64,000 nt of DNA from Voacanga thouarsii (taxonomy: Eukaryota; Streptophyta; Magnoliopsida; Gentianales; Apocynaceae). Position numbers and translations under genes: made by a program. The DNA lies in assembly GCA_026120185.1 (NCBI GenBank), contig JANUWF010002061.1, forward strand, positions 62,001-126,000, given 5' to 3'. Below the pieces are notes generated by a model that searched no databases, was not told the origin of the DNA, and saw nothing but the letters and a program-made list of their open reading frames with translations. Of the stretch, positions 1 through 12,441 are shown piece after piece. How positions within the stretch are numbered: position 1 is the first letter of the stretch; each line of letters opens with the position of its first letter.

Positions 1-33
1 TGCATAACGATAGAAAAAAAAGCATGTTTGCAC

Positions 34-3000
34 CTTCCCAGACATCAAAGTTGAAAAGTCTGCCCTCAGACCATCTTCCCTCAGTTGTGTTTGCTTGTTG
101 GCACGGTCTTGCACTGCTGCAGCCTTCTCAAGGGCATTTTTTGCCTCTCTAACAGCAATGTCAAATTTGCGCTTCCACTCCTCTGCTTCTTCTTGGGCAG
201 ATTTAACATGCTCCTGAGCGGCTGCCAACCTTGCTTCAGCAGCAGCAGTTCTGGACTTATGAAGTGCAATATCTGCATTAGTTTGGTCATTCTCAGCTTT
301 TTGCTTAGACAAAAGTTGTTCATACTTCCTTTTCCATTCAATTGACTCCTGCCTGGTTGAATCCAATGTTTTGGAAACACTGGAACACCTCTCCTCCAAT
401 GAACTGCATTTACTTTGCAAATTTGTTATACGACTCATGTAATTGTCTGCAAGCTGCTTCTTGTCGCTGATGGCATCTTCATAACTCTTCAAATATTCGG
501 ACTTTTGTTGCTTAGCATCTTCCAGTTGCTTGTTTCGCAAATTTAGTTCAATTTCAAACTCACGACACTTCAAAGCAAGGGAACTCTTGTCTGATCCAAC
601 TTGGTCAATTTGCTTCTTGATGAGGTCCTGAACTGGACCTTCCAAACTGAAGGAAGGGATTGATTACCCATAAGCTGAAATATTAAATTATACCAACAGG
701 AAAAATGTAAATACAAACCTTTGTTGTAAGAAAACAGCCAGCTTCTTCCACTTTTCAGGACCATGGCAATTAGACTCGTACTTGGATAGCAGACCATCAA
801 GAACCTGTTATAGAAACAGTAGACAAGACAATTCCTCAGCTTTTTGTACAAATCATTCACGTCCTAGATTAAAAGTGCAGGAACGGCCAAGAAGAGAGGA
901 TTCTTCAAAGGGGGGGAAAAAAAAGGTTGGACAGCAAAGCCTCACTTTAAGGACATTTTCTACTTTTGCATCAGAAGTATGACAAGCTTTTCTCAGTTCA
1001 CTCTCCATGCTCTGTATAGCATTTGAACACTGCAGATAAGCTTCCCTAAAAGCATCCCTTTTGATTTCCTGCATCATCATCCAGATCAAATTCCACTGTG
1101 AGAAGTGACCAACATTAATCTGAAGCAGACCATTACGTCTAAGAAGTCCTGATACAAATAATTTACCAAACAACTTATGATAGGAAATTGCTACAACATT
1201 CTTATTGTCCAGTCATGTTATCCTTTCAATCCAGTCAACTCCACCAAACTAAGTTCTTAACATATTCCAGAAGATTGATTGGACTAATCAACTGAATCTT
1301 ACTAGAAAGAACAAGAATGAAGGCTCAATCAAATGTACAGTTCTAAATGTTAAATGACATTTTCCCCTTACATTATCTATGAAATCAAGACTGCATTAAA
1401 ATCAGATGGAATGTATTAAACACAGGAAAAGGCAAACAAACTAGTACGACCACAAATGCATCTTAATAATTAAGCCTGGCACCATGTTAGCTCTACAGCA
1501 AGGAGCACTAACCATTTTCTAATGATGTTTTCTGTATTAAAGCAGTTCTTGCATCCCTTCGCCCCCACCCCCAAAATTCCTTCTTTTCATATGGGGAAGA
1601 CGGAGCTTGCAGAGCTAATAACTAAATAAATAGACACGTAGAGGGCTGTGATTTGTCAATAGATATCATGAGATGTCAATGGCTGTAATTTGTTAAGGAT
1701 ATATACTGCACGCTTACACTGTTACCTCAACTTTAGCACTGAAGCATTTCAGAAAGTCATAACTTCCCTATGTACATTATTAACCTTTTTTTTTTTTTAA
1801 TGCATTTTTTCTCGGAATTTATCCCTGCTCCCAAAAATTGAAACTATAGGGTTGAACGCGTCATATTTCCAATGTTCCTTGCTCCTAGTTCTGAAGGTAA
1901 ACTATGCAAGGCCGCTGCTAGGGGCTAACTTCCCATGAACAGGAAGGTCGGAGAAAAAGGGGAGAGAAACTAAGTATTCACCCTGATTAGCAAAACCAGC
2001 CAAATCCAAGAGACGGCCAAACAACAGCATTCAAAACAAACAAGCAATGACAGAGTATACCTCAAATGCCTTTTTTATAAACATTTGAAGACGCTTTTCA
2101 TACTTTTGCCTCGTTGCACCAACACCAACAGCAGTAGCATTAAATGCAGCAAGCGATTTTTGACTTGCATCTTCATGTGCTTCTCTAAGGGCACCCTACA
2201 ACCATAATGGAGATTAGAATCTAACAGCAATCACTGATGTGTGGTTTAGAAGTGACACTTACTTCCTCAGGAGGCTTGGAACGGTCAAAAGAAGACATAT
2301 AAACATCAGTAGCCACATCATAGGCTCTCTGGCCCTCAGACTCTTCAACACTCTACGTAGAAAAGCAAAGAAATCAGAGAACAACAAATAATAGTGGCAC
2401 AAAAATTATATTACTTTCACTAGAAATGCATATCCTGAAATATCAGTGTTTGAAACTTCTGCTGATAAGCATTAGTCAGCAAATAATGAATCAAATGACG
2501 GTGGGAATAAGAATGAAAAGAATTCAAGTTTGCTAACTTCCAGGATATTACTTGCTCATCTCAGATGTGTTCTTGAATGCAGAATCTTTCCCTTCACAGC
2601 CATTATACTCATTAAGGTAAGAAATAAAGCAAGAAACAAACAGAGGGGGGGGAGGGGGGGGGGCAGACAGAATGTCAAACAGCTAAACATGGACAACATC
2701 TTTCCCCATACATACATACATTGAAATTTTGAAAAGGTTCTATTCGTTACTTTACAAAAGCAAAAGCTCTCATTTTGCAACGTCCAACTTGCTCCTTAAG
2801 CTTGATGAAGTTTAAGCAATACCAGTTATTACCACAATTCAAGCTTGACTTTTCACATCAAACTTTTCTCATGGGAGTTTAAAAGGCTCTAATCAAGTTC
2901 CTTCAAATTATATAACATCAATAGCAACAGCAACTCCCTAAGATATGTACAAGCTCCCAAACAAGTTCTTTAAGGGCAATAAAGAAGGGGAACCAACATC

Positions 3001-6000
3001 AAGAATTAGATAATCAAGTTGTCAAGAGAAAGCTGCAATGAAGATGCAAACATACAGTAGTTTCCTTCTTTTAATCAATCTAGAGTTTGATAACTCAAAT
3101 GTGTCATTTAAAGATATCCAAGGTGATATTTAGCTTTAGTAATTCCACAGAGATTGGCACCTACTAATTTCTTCTCTTTTACACCATAGATAGTGAATAA
3201 TAAAGTGTCCTCTCTCAAAAAATCCACTACCTAAACAATGCAAGAAAGATTTAATAGTACAATGGCAATGTTATGCTAGAAGCACTTAGACTCATAACAT
3301 TATAAAATTGACTTCAGATGCAAAACTGTAAAAGTCAAAAGATTTATTCCAAGCCATAAAAAGCAGCACCAACCTGCCATGAGGAGGTTATTGTCGGCAC
3401 TGCACCTTTATTAAGAGCATCAAGGAAGGACTGTGTGATACGTGCAAGAATGGGCCCTGTCATTACTGTGGCTCCCACTTGCTTTGGCCTTGTCCTTTCA
3501 AAAACAAACCTCGTCAAAGCATCAAGACCAGATCTAAACTCTGGTCTTAATTTGTCCAGCTGCATTTTGGAGAGGGGGAAAAAGGATTAGCACCACCGAA
3601 GAAGTTAGGTATACGATAAGGAAAGAGAGAGAAGCAGAAAATTGACATGACACTGACAGGAATTTGATCAAGTCGCTGGAGCTCATGCTCATTGCTCAAA
3701 GGCCGCACAAGGGTGAAGCATTCTCTGTCTGGAAAAAGAGCTCGAATAGACTCCCGAATCTAGGGATCAATATCTCTCATTCGTTAGCAACCCCTCTAAA
3801 AATGAAGGACATAAATAATAGCAGCAGCAGCAGTAATAATAGGTGATATAGCCTAATAGTAAATTCTTAAACAAGTACCAGAACACAAATAAAATTGCTA
3901 AAAAAGAACAAAGGGCACATGAAAGAAAGAAAAGAAAATTAAAAGCGAGAACCAACAGTTTGTGTACACATGTCCATGCTCAGAAATTTAGATGCAACCA
4001 AGGAAAGTAATCAATAACAAGTATGGAAGTAGAATAGACAATCTTTAACTACAAAACAACATAAGAAAAGGATGGAGTATAACCTCATTTTTGGCAGCAA
4101 CATCTCTCCCACCACCTTGAACTGGTCTCAAAGCAAGCTCTAAGTAGTCACGAGGTGTTATTTTCCTATTATCCTCCACCAAATCCAAGTAGAAGTCCTG
4201 CAGATATTGATTAAGAATTGTGCAAATCCTCCTTAGAAGATAACCAGAAAATTAAAACATTAGGCAAGATAGTATGATGTTATAACAGGGGGAAAGAGTC
4301 CCAGAAAATATAAACTCAATTAATCAGTGTTTTAAGAGGCATTTCAGGAAGATATGTAGGCAGGGTTCACTGAAAATTACCTAGGGCTTTACAGAGAAGG
4401 CAAGGGGGCACGGCATCTCAGAGGCCCCATAGGCAGGGTTACTCAAAAATACAAAGAGCATTAGGGAAAGGCATAGGGTACTGGACAGATGCCATGAGAA
4501 TGCCTCAAAAGTTGTGGCTGCATTCGAAGTTTTAAGGAATATCACCATGCCCCAAGACTGGTTAAACGAAATACTCCCTCCGTCCAATTTAATACAAAAC
4601 AAGACATTCACATCTAGACGAATGGAGTATAAATAAAGAGAAGGGCGGAGTTGCCAGCAGTCAAGGAAAAAGAAACAGAAATGTTTCTTATTTCGCGCAT
4701 AGGGCTTCTAAACTTTTGTGACAAAGGCATGGTAAGCATGGCCTGGAACATTGATATTACCACTGCTACAGTTTTGACAAAGGGAAAGGACATAGAGACT
4801 GAACTACAACATTTTCTCCACAGAATTTCAACAATTTAAAGAATTATATTACTTAGTGTCAAATTACTAAAAGTACTAAATTGATGAAGCTGGCAGATAT
4901 TCTTTAAGGTTTTACCAAATACACAGGACAATAAAATATAGCACAAGAGGTAATTCTGTTGTATGTTACCCTAAGAAGCCAGACAAAAATTGGGGAAAAC
5001 TGCCCAAGCTCAGAAGCTGTACTCTTTCCTCCTGACGCCCTGACACGAATATGCTTAGTCATTTCGGTAACAAGAGAGAGACGATCTAGAGCAGCTTCAT
5101 CAATACCACCCATCTGAATCAAAGAATATTTTAAGAGGTCAACCAACTTAAACAAGTAGGAATAGTACAAGCCAGTGCAAAAACAACAGATAATCATGTG
5201 AAAAGTATGAAATTTTTTTCCTCTTTGTAACTAAGAAAATATGAAATTTTCAAGCTGCATAAGATTAGTATCTTGCTGTAAAAGTCTCTCAAACTGAACG
5301 TCTAATATACAAAGGGACCAACCTGGTTGTATACGAACATGCTTGATAGGAGGACTGCCAAGGAAAATATTTGTGTACTATATGTCCCCTGACAATGACA
5401 AGAAAAACGTCAAGTTGCAACACACCAAAATTCTACAATTCTAACATGCAAAAGTATAAGACAGACTGAAACAACTAACATAGTGGGGCGAGACAACAAT
5501 AATGACATAAAGACAGGAAAATTAAAGCAAGAAACTAATTTTCAAAATCCATCCAAGACAGACTTATGAGACTGAATTAAACAAACCCCATCCTAGTAAA
5601 CATTTACAAAATAGTTGCTAGAGATTGAACCAGATAAAGAGAATGTTCAAATAGTAGTGAATTCCCAGAACCTAAAAGAAGAGAATCTAACCGTTTGATC
5701 ATAAGCATCAATTCCTTCAGTGTCTAACAGTAAAAGATTGTACTCGGTTCCATCAAGGGCAGTTCTCTTCAGAGGTGCACTCCAGAGCCAAATACCTTTA
5801 GTACATGGCCGATGAGTTGATGCAACTTGAAACCCACTACTCCTTCCAAGGAGCTGCAGGAAATAAATATAAAGAATCTCTTAGAAAGTAGAAACTCTAT
5901 CATATCAGCCATAAAGCAAAATATTAGTAGAACTAGAAGGATCTGGATTCTTGCTGCCTAATTCATATGTTAGGTTCCAGTCAACTAATAGACTTTTTTT

Positions 6001-9000
6001 TCAGCTTATAACATCATATGAGGACAAAGAAAACCATAATCAAAGTCCTGCATGCAGGATAAGTTCAGGTGGTTAGCATACTAGCAAGGTCAAATAGAGA
6101 ACTTCGGGCAAAATCAAATAACAACACAAAGCATGGCCAAAGAACCAAAGGAGTGGCATCAGTTTCACCTAGAATTTCTACCCTCTAAGAGACATGAACT
6201 TCTAAGCCTTCATGCTCTCAAAAACTTGGGGGATATAGAAGTTAGAAAGCAAGGGAACTTAAAAGATTTCCAGTCTCCAATCTTCTTCACCAATGCAGCC
6301 AGTAAAAGCAGTGTCATCACAAAGAAGGCCTTTGTATTTTCCAAGAAAACAACAATCACAATTACATTGTGCAAAAGAAATTACCCTCTTCAGTTATAAT
6401 ATGTTGCTATTATTGCTCGTCATTATTGGTTGACATATTTTCTTGTCAGTTAAGACATTTTTCCTGTTCTAGATAAGATGGAAGAATACCTGTCTCTAGA
6501 AGCCTTATCTCTCCATTTAAAACCATGATCTTTTAATTCACCTTTTATCATACCTGGAATACTTCATGGTCTTTTCCCCCAACTCCAACCAGCATTTTGA
6601 CTCAAAGCAAATAATAGTGTTAATATTAAGGACCGTAAGAAATTGAGAGAGAACAATCTTTTTTCAGATATCACTCAAAGATTACAATGAGCTAATTATA
6701 TACAAGCTGCCTAAGACACAAATATAACAACTACCCTAATAAATTGATTCACAAAATCTCCTAATCAATCCCCTAATTACTGTCCACAAAATCCCCTAAT
6801 TTAAGGGTAAAACTTCTCTAATTCTAGTGTTACAATATTTACAACCGTATTTTCCAAAAATACACCCTTTAGCCATATTTTCCCACATTCCCCCTCAAGC
6901 TGGTGAATAGATATTCTCCATTCCCAACTTGGATACAATATTTTCAAACATTGGACCACTTAACCGTTTAGTTAACACATCAGCAACCTAATCATTTGTA
7001 GACACATAAGGTGTGCAGATCAATCCACTCTCCAATCTTGATAAAATGTCTGTCAATTTCGATATACTTTGTCCGATCATGCTGTACAGGATTGTGAGCT
7101 ATACTAATTGCAGATTTATTATCGCAGTAAAATCTTATTGGGCCCTCCAACTTGATCCTTATGTCTTGTAGAATGATCTTTAACCAAAGTAACTCACATA
7201 CTCCTTGAGCCATCGCTCGAAATTCAGCCTCTGCACTAGACCGTGCTACTATATTTTGTTTTTTACTCCTCCATATCACAAGATTTCCACCAAGGAACAT
7301 ACAGTATCCAGTGGTCGATCTTCTATCAATCAATGACCCAGCATAATCAGCATCTGTATAGGCTTCAAGCATTAGGCCCCCACTTCTCCTAAAAAGAAGT
7401 CCTCTTCCTGGTATACCTTTAAGATACTGCAACACCCTGTATGCTGCTCAAAGATGAACCTCTTTTCGACTGTGCATAAATTGACTAATCACACTCACAG
7501 CATAAGTTATATCCGGTCATGTGTGGGACAAATAAATGAGCCTTCCCACCAAACGTTGCTATACCCCTTTGTCTACCATAGCATCTTCCTCTGCTAGTCC
7601 AAGCTTTATATTTGGATCTATCGGAGTACTCACTGGTTTGCATGCTGTTTTTCCTGTCTCCTTGAGTAGATCAGTTACATACTTCTGTTGAGAGAGAAAA
7701 ATACCCTTCTCTGAATGTGCTACTTCAATTCCGAAAAAATATTTTAGCTTCCCAAGTGTCTTAATCTCGAATTCTTTTGCTAAGCACTCACTTAAAGAAT
7801 GTCTCTCCTCATCATCACTTCCTGTAACAATTATGTCATCTACATAAACTAAGAGGACCGTGACTCCTCCTAAAAACGAATGCTTGATAAACAAAGTATG
7901 ATCTCCTTGACTTTACTTGTATCCTAACATCACCATAACCTTGGCAAACCTGCCGAACCATGCTCGAGGAGATTGTTTAAGCCCATACAATGCCTTCCTT
8001 AACCTACAGACTGTATGATCAGCAACTTTTTTCCCATAACCTGGAGGTATCTCCATATATATCTCCTCCTGGAGATCTCCATGCAAGAAAACATTTTTGA
8101 CATCAAACTATTGTAAATCCCATCCAAAGTTAGCTGCCAAAGACAATAGGACCCTAACAGTATTCAATTTTGCAACTGGGGCAAAAGTCTCCAGATAGTC
8201 CACTCCATACGTTTGAGTATAACCCTTGGCAACTAACCTTGCTTTGTATCTTTCCACTGAACCATCAGCTCTATATTTTACTGTGTACACCCATTTACAC
8301 CCCACTGGTTTATTCCCTGCTGGTAACCCCACAAGCTCTCATGTTTTGTTCTTTTCCAATGCCTCCATTTCCACATTCATAGCTTGTTTCCATTTTTCAT
8401 TAGACAAAGCTTCGGATAGATTGGAAGGAATGGTAATGGCTTCTAGGTTACTGAGGAAGACTCTGTGTGACGGAGAAAAACGCTGAAAGGACAGGAAATG
8501 TGCAAGGGGATATAAAGGTCTTTTAGTGCACTCTCTCATACTTTTTCTCAATGCAATGGGTAAGTCTATGTCACTACTATTACCCCTATGGATCTCACTC
8601 TCTACCTCTGGTTCTATTTCAATCTGTAATGTGGGTTCAGAAGTTATTACCTAATCAGACTCTTGGACTTGCGTAGGGTTGGGGCAGCCGTCTTCTTCCT
8701 TGTATACATCTTTCCTTTGCCATATCTAACATCCTTGGGAACAGACTCAGTGGTGTCAGATTGAGCAAATACAGGTTTAGGGGAGATTGTAACAGACTCA
8801 GATAGTTCAGAGTGAATTGGGACAGGATTACTAGTGGATGAGAAAGTAGGATGATTTGAAGTTGAAAGATCCAATAACAAGTCAAAACCCAAACTCTCAT
8901 CTTTTCTCACCAACTTCTCCCCCTGAAGAAAAGAGTTTAGAAAGTAATATCCACGTTCATTGAAAGTAACATCCATAGAAACAAAGAATTTTCGGGAGGG

Positions 9001-12000
9001 TGGATGATAGCACTTGTATCCTTTTTGGGTTGAGAAATATCCCACAAATACATATTTTAGAGCCCTTGGATCTAATTTTCCTCGGTTGTGACTGTGCCTT
9101 GGATCCAATTTTCCTCGGTTGTGACTGTGAACATGTACAAAGGATGTACATCCAAACACTCTAGGAGCAAGATTATTTGTAGTGTGGAAATTAGGATAGA
9201 AAGCGGACAATACGTCCATTGGACTCTGAAATCCTAAGACTCTAGATGGCAATCGATTTATAAGATGTGTTGCTGTAAAAACAGCCTCCCCCCAAAAGTT
9301 TTTAGGTACATGATGTTCAAATAACAATGCTCAAGTTTTTTCAAAGAGATCACCATTTTTCCTTTCTGCAACTCCATTTTGCTGCGGGGTATTCACACAA
9401 GATGACTCATGGATTATCCCTTCCTTTTTGAAAATATGGACTTAGAGTTTGATTGAAATAGTCTGTGCATTGTCAAACCTAACTCTCTTGACGGTCACTC
9501 CAAATTGATTTTTAATCATACAGCAGAAATTTGAAAAAACAATACTGACATCAGATTTTTGTTTAAGAAGAAAAACCCAACAAACACGAGTGCAGTCATC
9601 AATAAAGGAAACAAACCATCGCGCCCCAGAAATATTAGCAATAGTAGATGGACCCCAAACATCACTATAGATTAAATGAAAGGGAATGGAACTTCTGCTA
9701 TTGCTCACTGGAAAGGGTACACGTTTATGTTTGGCAAATTCACATTTGTCACAATGAAAAGACTCAATATCTAAATGTTGAAACAAAGATGAAAATAAGA
9801 GTTTTATAACTCGAAATGATGGATGTTCAAGTCGACGATAATGGAGCCAAATTTTCTCCGTATTAGATGACAAAAACTCGGAAACAAATGACACTAACGG
9901 TTTACCCTTGGGGATGGTTAGTTAACTTGCTTCAAGGAAGTAGAGGCCACCCCGTTCTCTAGCATGTCCAATCATCGTCCCTGAACTCTTGTCCTGAAAT
10001 ACACAATCATTATGATGAAAAACCACCATACATTGTAAGTCATAAGCAAGTTTTTGGATGGATATCAGATTAGTAGCTAGCTTAGGGACATGGAGAACAT
10101 TTTTCAAGGTTAACAATGGGTTAATTTGGACATTTCCAATTCCTGCCACAGTGGTCAAAGAACCATCTGCAGTGGCTATTTTCCTACTGCTCGGGCACGG
10201 GGAATAGGTGGTGAAGATATTTGGTGAAGGGATCATATGGTCGGTAACTCCTGAATCCATGATCCAAGAGGTGGAAAAAGGTGTATCCGAAACATTTAAT
10301 CCAATGGAAAGTGGAAACTTATCTGAATATGCCACAGAACAAGTACCTAAGGGCTTTTCTAAACTGCTGATGAGTGCACTCACCCTGTCCAATTCATCTT
10401 GGTTGAGACTAGCAATGTCTGACTTTGGTGGCTTAGCAATTTGGCCAGCTGCTACATTGGCTTGTCCACTTTTGGATTGTCCCCCGTTTTGTCCCCATTC
10501 TCGGCTGGGTGGTTTTCCATGAAGCGTCCAACATTTTGCGCTTACAACTCGTGTTTGGGAGGTTGACATGGTAAAAAAAAATATTTTGCAGCAATTAAGG
10601 CTGCTTGAATAGAAAAAATAAAGAAAAAATGACAGCAATGAAGGCTGCTCAAGTACAAATCAATATCAAAACAATTGGAAACAACACCAACAATAAAGGC
10701 CGGCTATACAGCACCTACGAGGAAGAAAAATAGAGGAGAAATACCAGCAATTAAGGCTGGCTGGTCGCAGGAATTAGAATGAATGAAACACCACCAGCAA
10801 TTAAGGCCGGCCAGTAGAAGAAGAAGAAGCAAAGAATAGGCGCACGCAGAAAATCAGAAGCAGATCAGGATGAACAGCTCCGATACCATGTAAGAAATTG
10901 AGAGAGAACAATCTCTTTTCATATATCACTCAAAGATTACAATGAGCTAATTATATACAAGCTGCTTAAGGCATAAATATAGCAACTACCCTAATAAATT
11001 GATTCACAAAATCTCCTAATCAATCCCCTAATTACTGCCCACAAAATCCCCTAATCACAGATTACAAAATCCCCTAATTTAAGGGTCAAACTTCTCTAAT
11101 TCTAGTGTTACAATATTTACAACCGTACTTTCCAAAAACACACCCTTTAGCCATATTTTCCCACAAGGACAAAGACATTGCTATTGTGTCCTTGATCACA
11201 ATGGCAGCCGAACCACAGTCACCACGTAGAGGCTACAATATCAACCCTATGTGACTCAAAGAATCCATACTGCCACATCCACTTTCTTAGTTTTGGTATA
11301 TGTACGTATCTACAAACACAAATTTCAATGCCTCCTCTCCAACTCTAAATCTCATGTTCCTCACTACTGTACAATTAGTGTCAGTTACCAACAATTATTT
11401 TAGTTTACAGGAAAACATTTTACGACAAACATGTAGCTAATTAAGGCGATAATTATAAATGTCATTGTCATATCCCCTCACTGAGACTGTATGAGTTTCT
11501 TTTTGGACCATTTCTTTCCCAAGCGGCACCTAAACAGTGTCCCCAATGCCATGCTATTGAATTCATGCATCAGAGGTGAAGCATGTGGCTTTACCATTCC
11601 CCTATTTGAAAACAAGCACCAGTTTACGCTGCTGTATTCCAATATTCAAAGATAGCAACCGATAACCAAAATTATGTCAACCTTTAATTTTTCTTCAACT
11701 TTTCAAGATTGTCTAGACACTTCATATAGCATACATCTTAGAGCATGTAACAGTGTCAATCTCTGCCTCTGTCACTTTTTTTTCTCTGGCTCTGGCCCTG
11801 TTACTTGCTTAATGATATAATTCACTTTACTAACTTACATTACAGTCAGCACTACTGCCAATCAACTAATTTGTGTAGCCCACGATTAAGTTTAAAGTTT
11901 CAACTTCAATTAGTAAGCTCATAAAGTCAAAGATGAACCCTGCTTTAGCAACAATCGTGAACTTCGAACAATTCATTAACAAGATACAAGCATTATATGC

Positions 12001-12366
12001 TAAAGAACATCTGGAGAATAGAAATTTTACAACATTGCAAGCCCTAGACTGAGTAAAAACCTAAAAACTGAATACAATTCTTTATTTTGTGGAATTTACC
12101 TGATTTAGTATAAAGCTCTTGCCTTGACGAGCGCGACCGCAAACGGAAACAATGCCCACAGGCTCTTTAACTAGCTGAAGCACCGCGACGGCCTCAGGAT
12201 CGATCTGGAACTTTCCTTTTTCATCGCAGTAAACGAAGCGGATCGGTCTAGCAGGCCCTACGAACAAATTAGACGACACAGGCATCCGAGGAGGCGGTGG
12301 CTCCGGCGACGGCGACTCTTGCTGCGGCGAGTCACCGCTTGAACCCCTAGTGAAAAATCTCCTCAT
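34..12366 (-). CDS. Guanylate-binding-protein-like large GTPase (C-terminus off left edge)
   Basis: Dynamin-like large GTPase of the plant GBP family (At5g46070-like); members couple GTP hydrolysis to oligomerisation, but the plant role is poorly defined. Exons, 5' to 3' on the minus strand: 12100-12366, 5692-5853, 5323-5388, 4970-5113, 4084-4197, 3658-3759, 3374-3559, 2263-2352, 2061-2195, 946-1068, 719-804 and 34-646. All join in frame with GT-AG ends and give 696 residues without a stop; the last donor at 33 shows that more exons lie to the left (my recollection is a family length above 1000 aa). Visible motifs are a proline/serine-rich N-terminus, P-loop GRARQGKS (77-84), STHRPCTKG (switch I region), DTEG (133-136, G3) and LLRD (about 211-214, in place of N/TKxD). 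A Glu/Lys/Ala-rich coiled coil fills the last exon. The start is the first ATG after the TATA box; the in-frame triplet at 12390 is TTG. Intron 1 is 6.2 kb because a copia element sits in it. Confidence 0.93.
6634..6887 (-). repeat. 3' LTR of the copia element in the GBP intron
   Basis: 254 bp, a near copy of 10889-11165. Its outer end begins CG on the plus strand where the other LTR has TG, so the terminal dinucleotide has mutated. It lacks a block of about 23 bp present in the other LTR (around 11055-11078). The inner end reads TCCCACA, the complement of the canonical TGTGGGA start. Confidence 0.93.
6888..6899 (-). other. Polypurine tract
   Basis: The minus strand reads CTTGAGGGGGAA immediately before the LTR start TGTGGGA. 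This is the normal plus-strand priming site of a copia element and fixes the element's orientation. Confidence 0.8.
6992..10569 (-). pseudogene. Copia gag-pol remnant (zinc knuckle, PR, INT, RT, RNase H)
   Basis: A broken polyprotein. From its N-terminus it shows a degenerate gag end ([11 protein letters not shown]), a protease-like motif ([11 protein letters not shown], about 10215), the integrase zinc-binding region with [10 protein letters not shown] (about 9740) and the integrase/RT linker ([19 protein letters not shown], about 9270). Reverse transcriptase follows with [14 protein letters not shown] (about 8310) and [10 protein letters not shown] (about 7840), then RNase H with YTDADYAGS and [10 protein letters not shown] (7200-7370). 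The order PR-INT-RT-RH is diagnostic of Ty1/copia. Most segments share one frame, but there is one frameshift between about 8650 and 8550 and several stops. The gag capsid region is absent. Confidence 0.92.
9064..9129 (-). repeat. 33-bp tandem duplication in integrase
   Basis: Two adjacent 33-bp units (9064-9096 and 9097-9129) differ by one base and encode the 11-residue block [11 protein letters not shown] twice. It is an in-frame duplication, probably from replication slippage. Confidence 0.85.
10600..10825 (-). repeat. Degenerate leader repeats in copia 5' untranslated region
   Basis: The stretch between the primer-binding site and the gag remnant holds at least five spaced copies of a motif like CAATTAAGGCTGG (near 10594, 10635, 10692, 10750 and 10798). 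They are irregularly spaced, so this is not a simple tandem array. Function is unknown. Confidence 0.6.
10877..10888 (-). other. Primer-binding site (initiator tRNA-Met type)
   Basis: The minus-strand sequence directly after the 5' LTR is TGGTATCGGAGC. This differs by one base from TGGTATCAGAGC, the usual plant copia site complementary to the 3' end of initiator tRNA-Met. Confidence 0.85.
10889..11165 (-). repeat. 5' LTR of the copia element in the GBP intron
   Basis: 277 bp, with canonical TG...CA ends (plus strand TGTAAGAA to TTCCCACA). It differs from its partner by scattered substitutions and one indel of about 23 bp, so the insertion is not recent. Confidence 0.93.
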
Positions 12367-12433
12367 ATCCTGCTTTTGGAATTTCCACAATCGTTTTAGA
12401 GAGAGAAAGTAGAATGTGGCGTTAAGAAGAGTG

Positions 12434-12441
12434 CTTTATAG
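12434..12441 (-). promoter_or_regulatory. TATA box of the GBP-like gene
   Basis: On the minus strand CTATAAAG lies about 70 bp upstream of the ATG at 12366. A CT-rich leader follows, as is common in plant promoters. The position suggests transcription starts near 12405. The assignment rests on motif and spacing only. Confidence 0.5.

Larger units (their letters stand above)
6634..11165 (-). mobile_element. Ty1/copia LTR retrotransposon in intron 1 of the GBP-like gene
   Basis: A complete but decayed element, 4.5 kb, in the same orientation as the host gene. Two LTRs (6634-6887 and 10889-11165) are flanked by the 5-bp duplication AGGAC at 6629-6633 and 11166-11170. A primer-binding site adjoins the right LTR and a polypurine tract adjoins the left LTR, so the right LTR is the 5' one. 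Between them lie zinc-knuckle remnant, protease, integrase, reverse transcriptase and RNase H in copia order. Most of gag is missing, which explains the short length. One frameshift and several stops make it non-autonomous. Confidence 0.95.

Noticed and set aside
6133..6399. 88-codon plus-strand frame in the GBP first intron
   Set aside because: Lies within an intron, no domain, opposite strand to the host gene.
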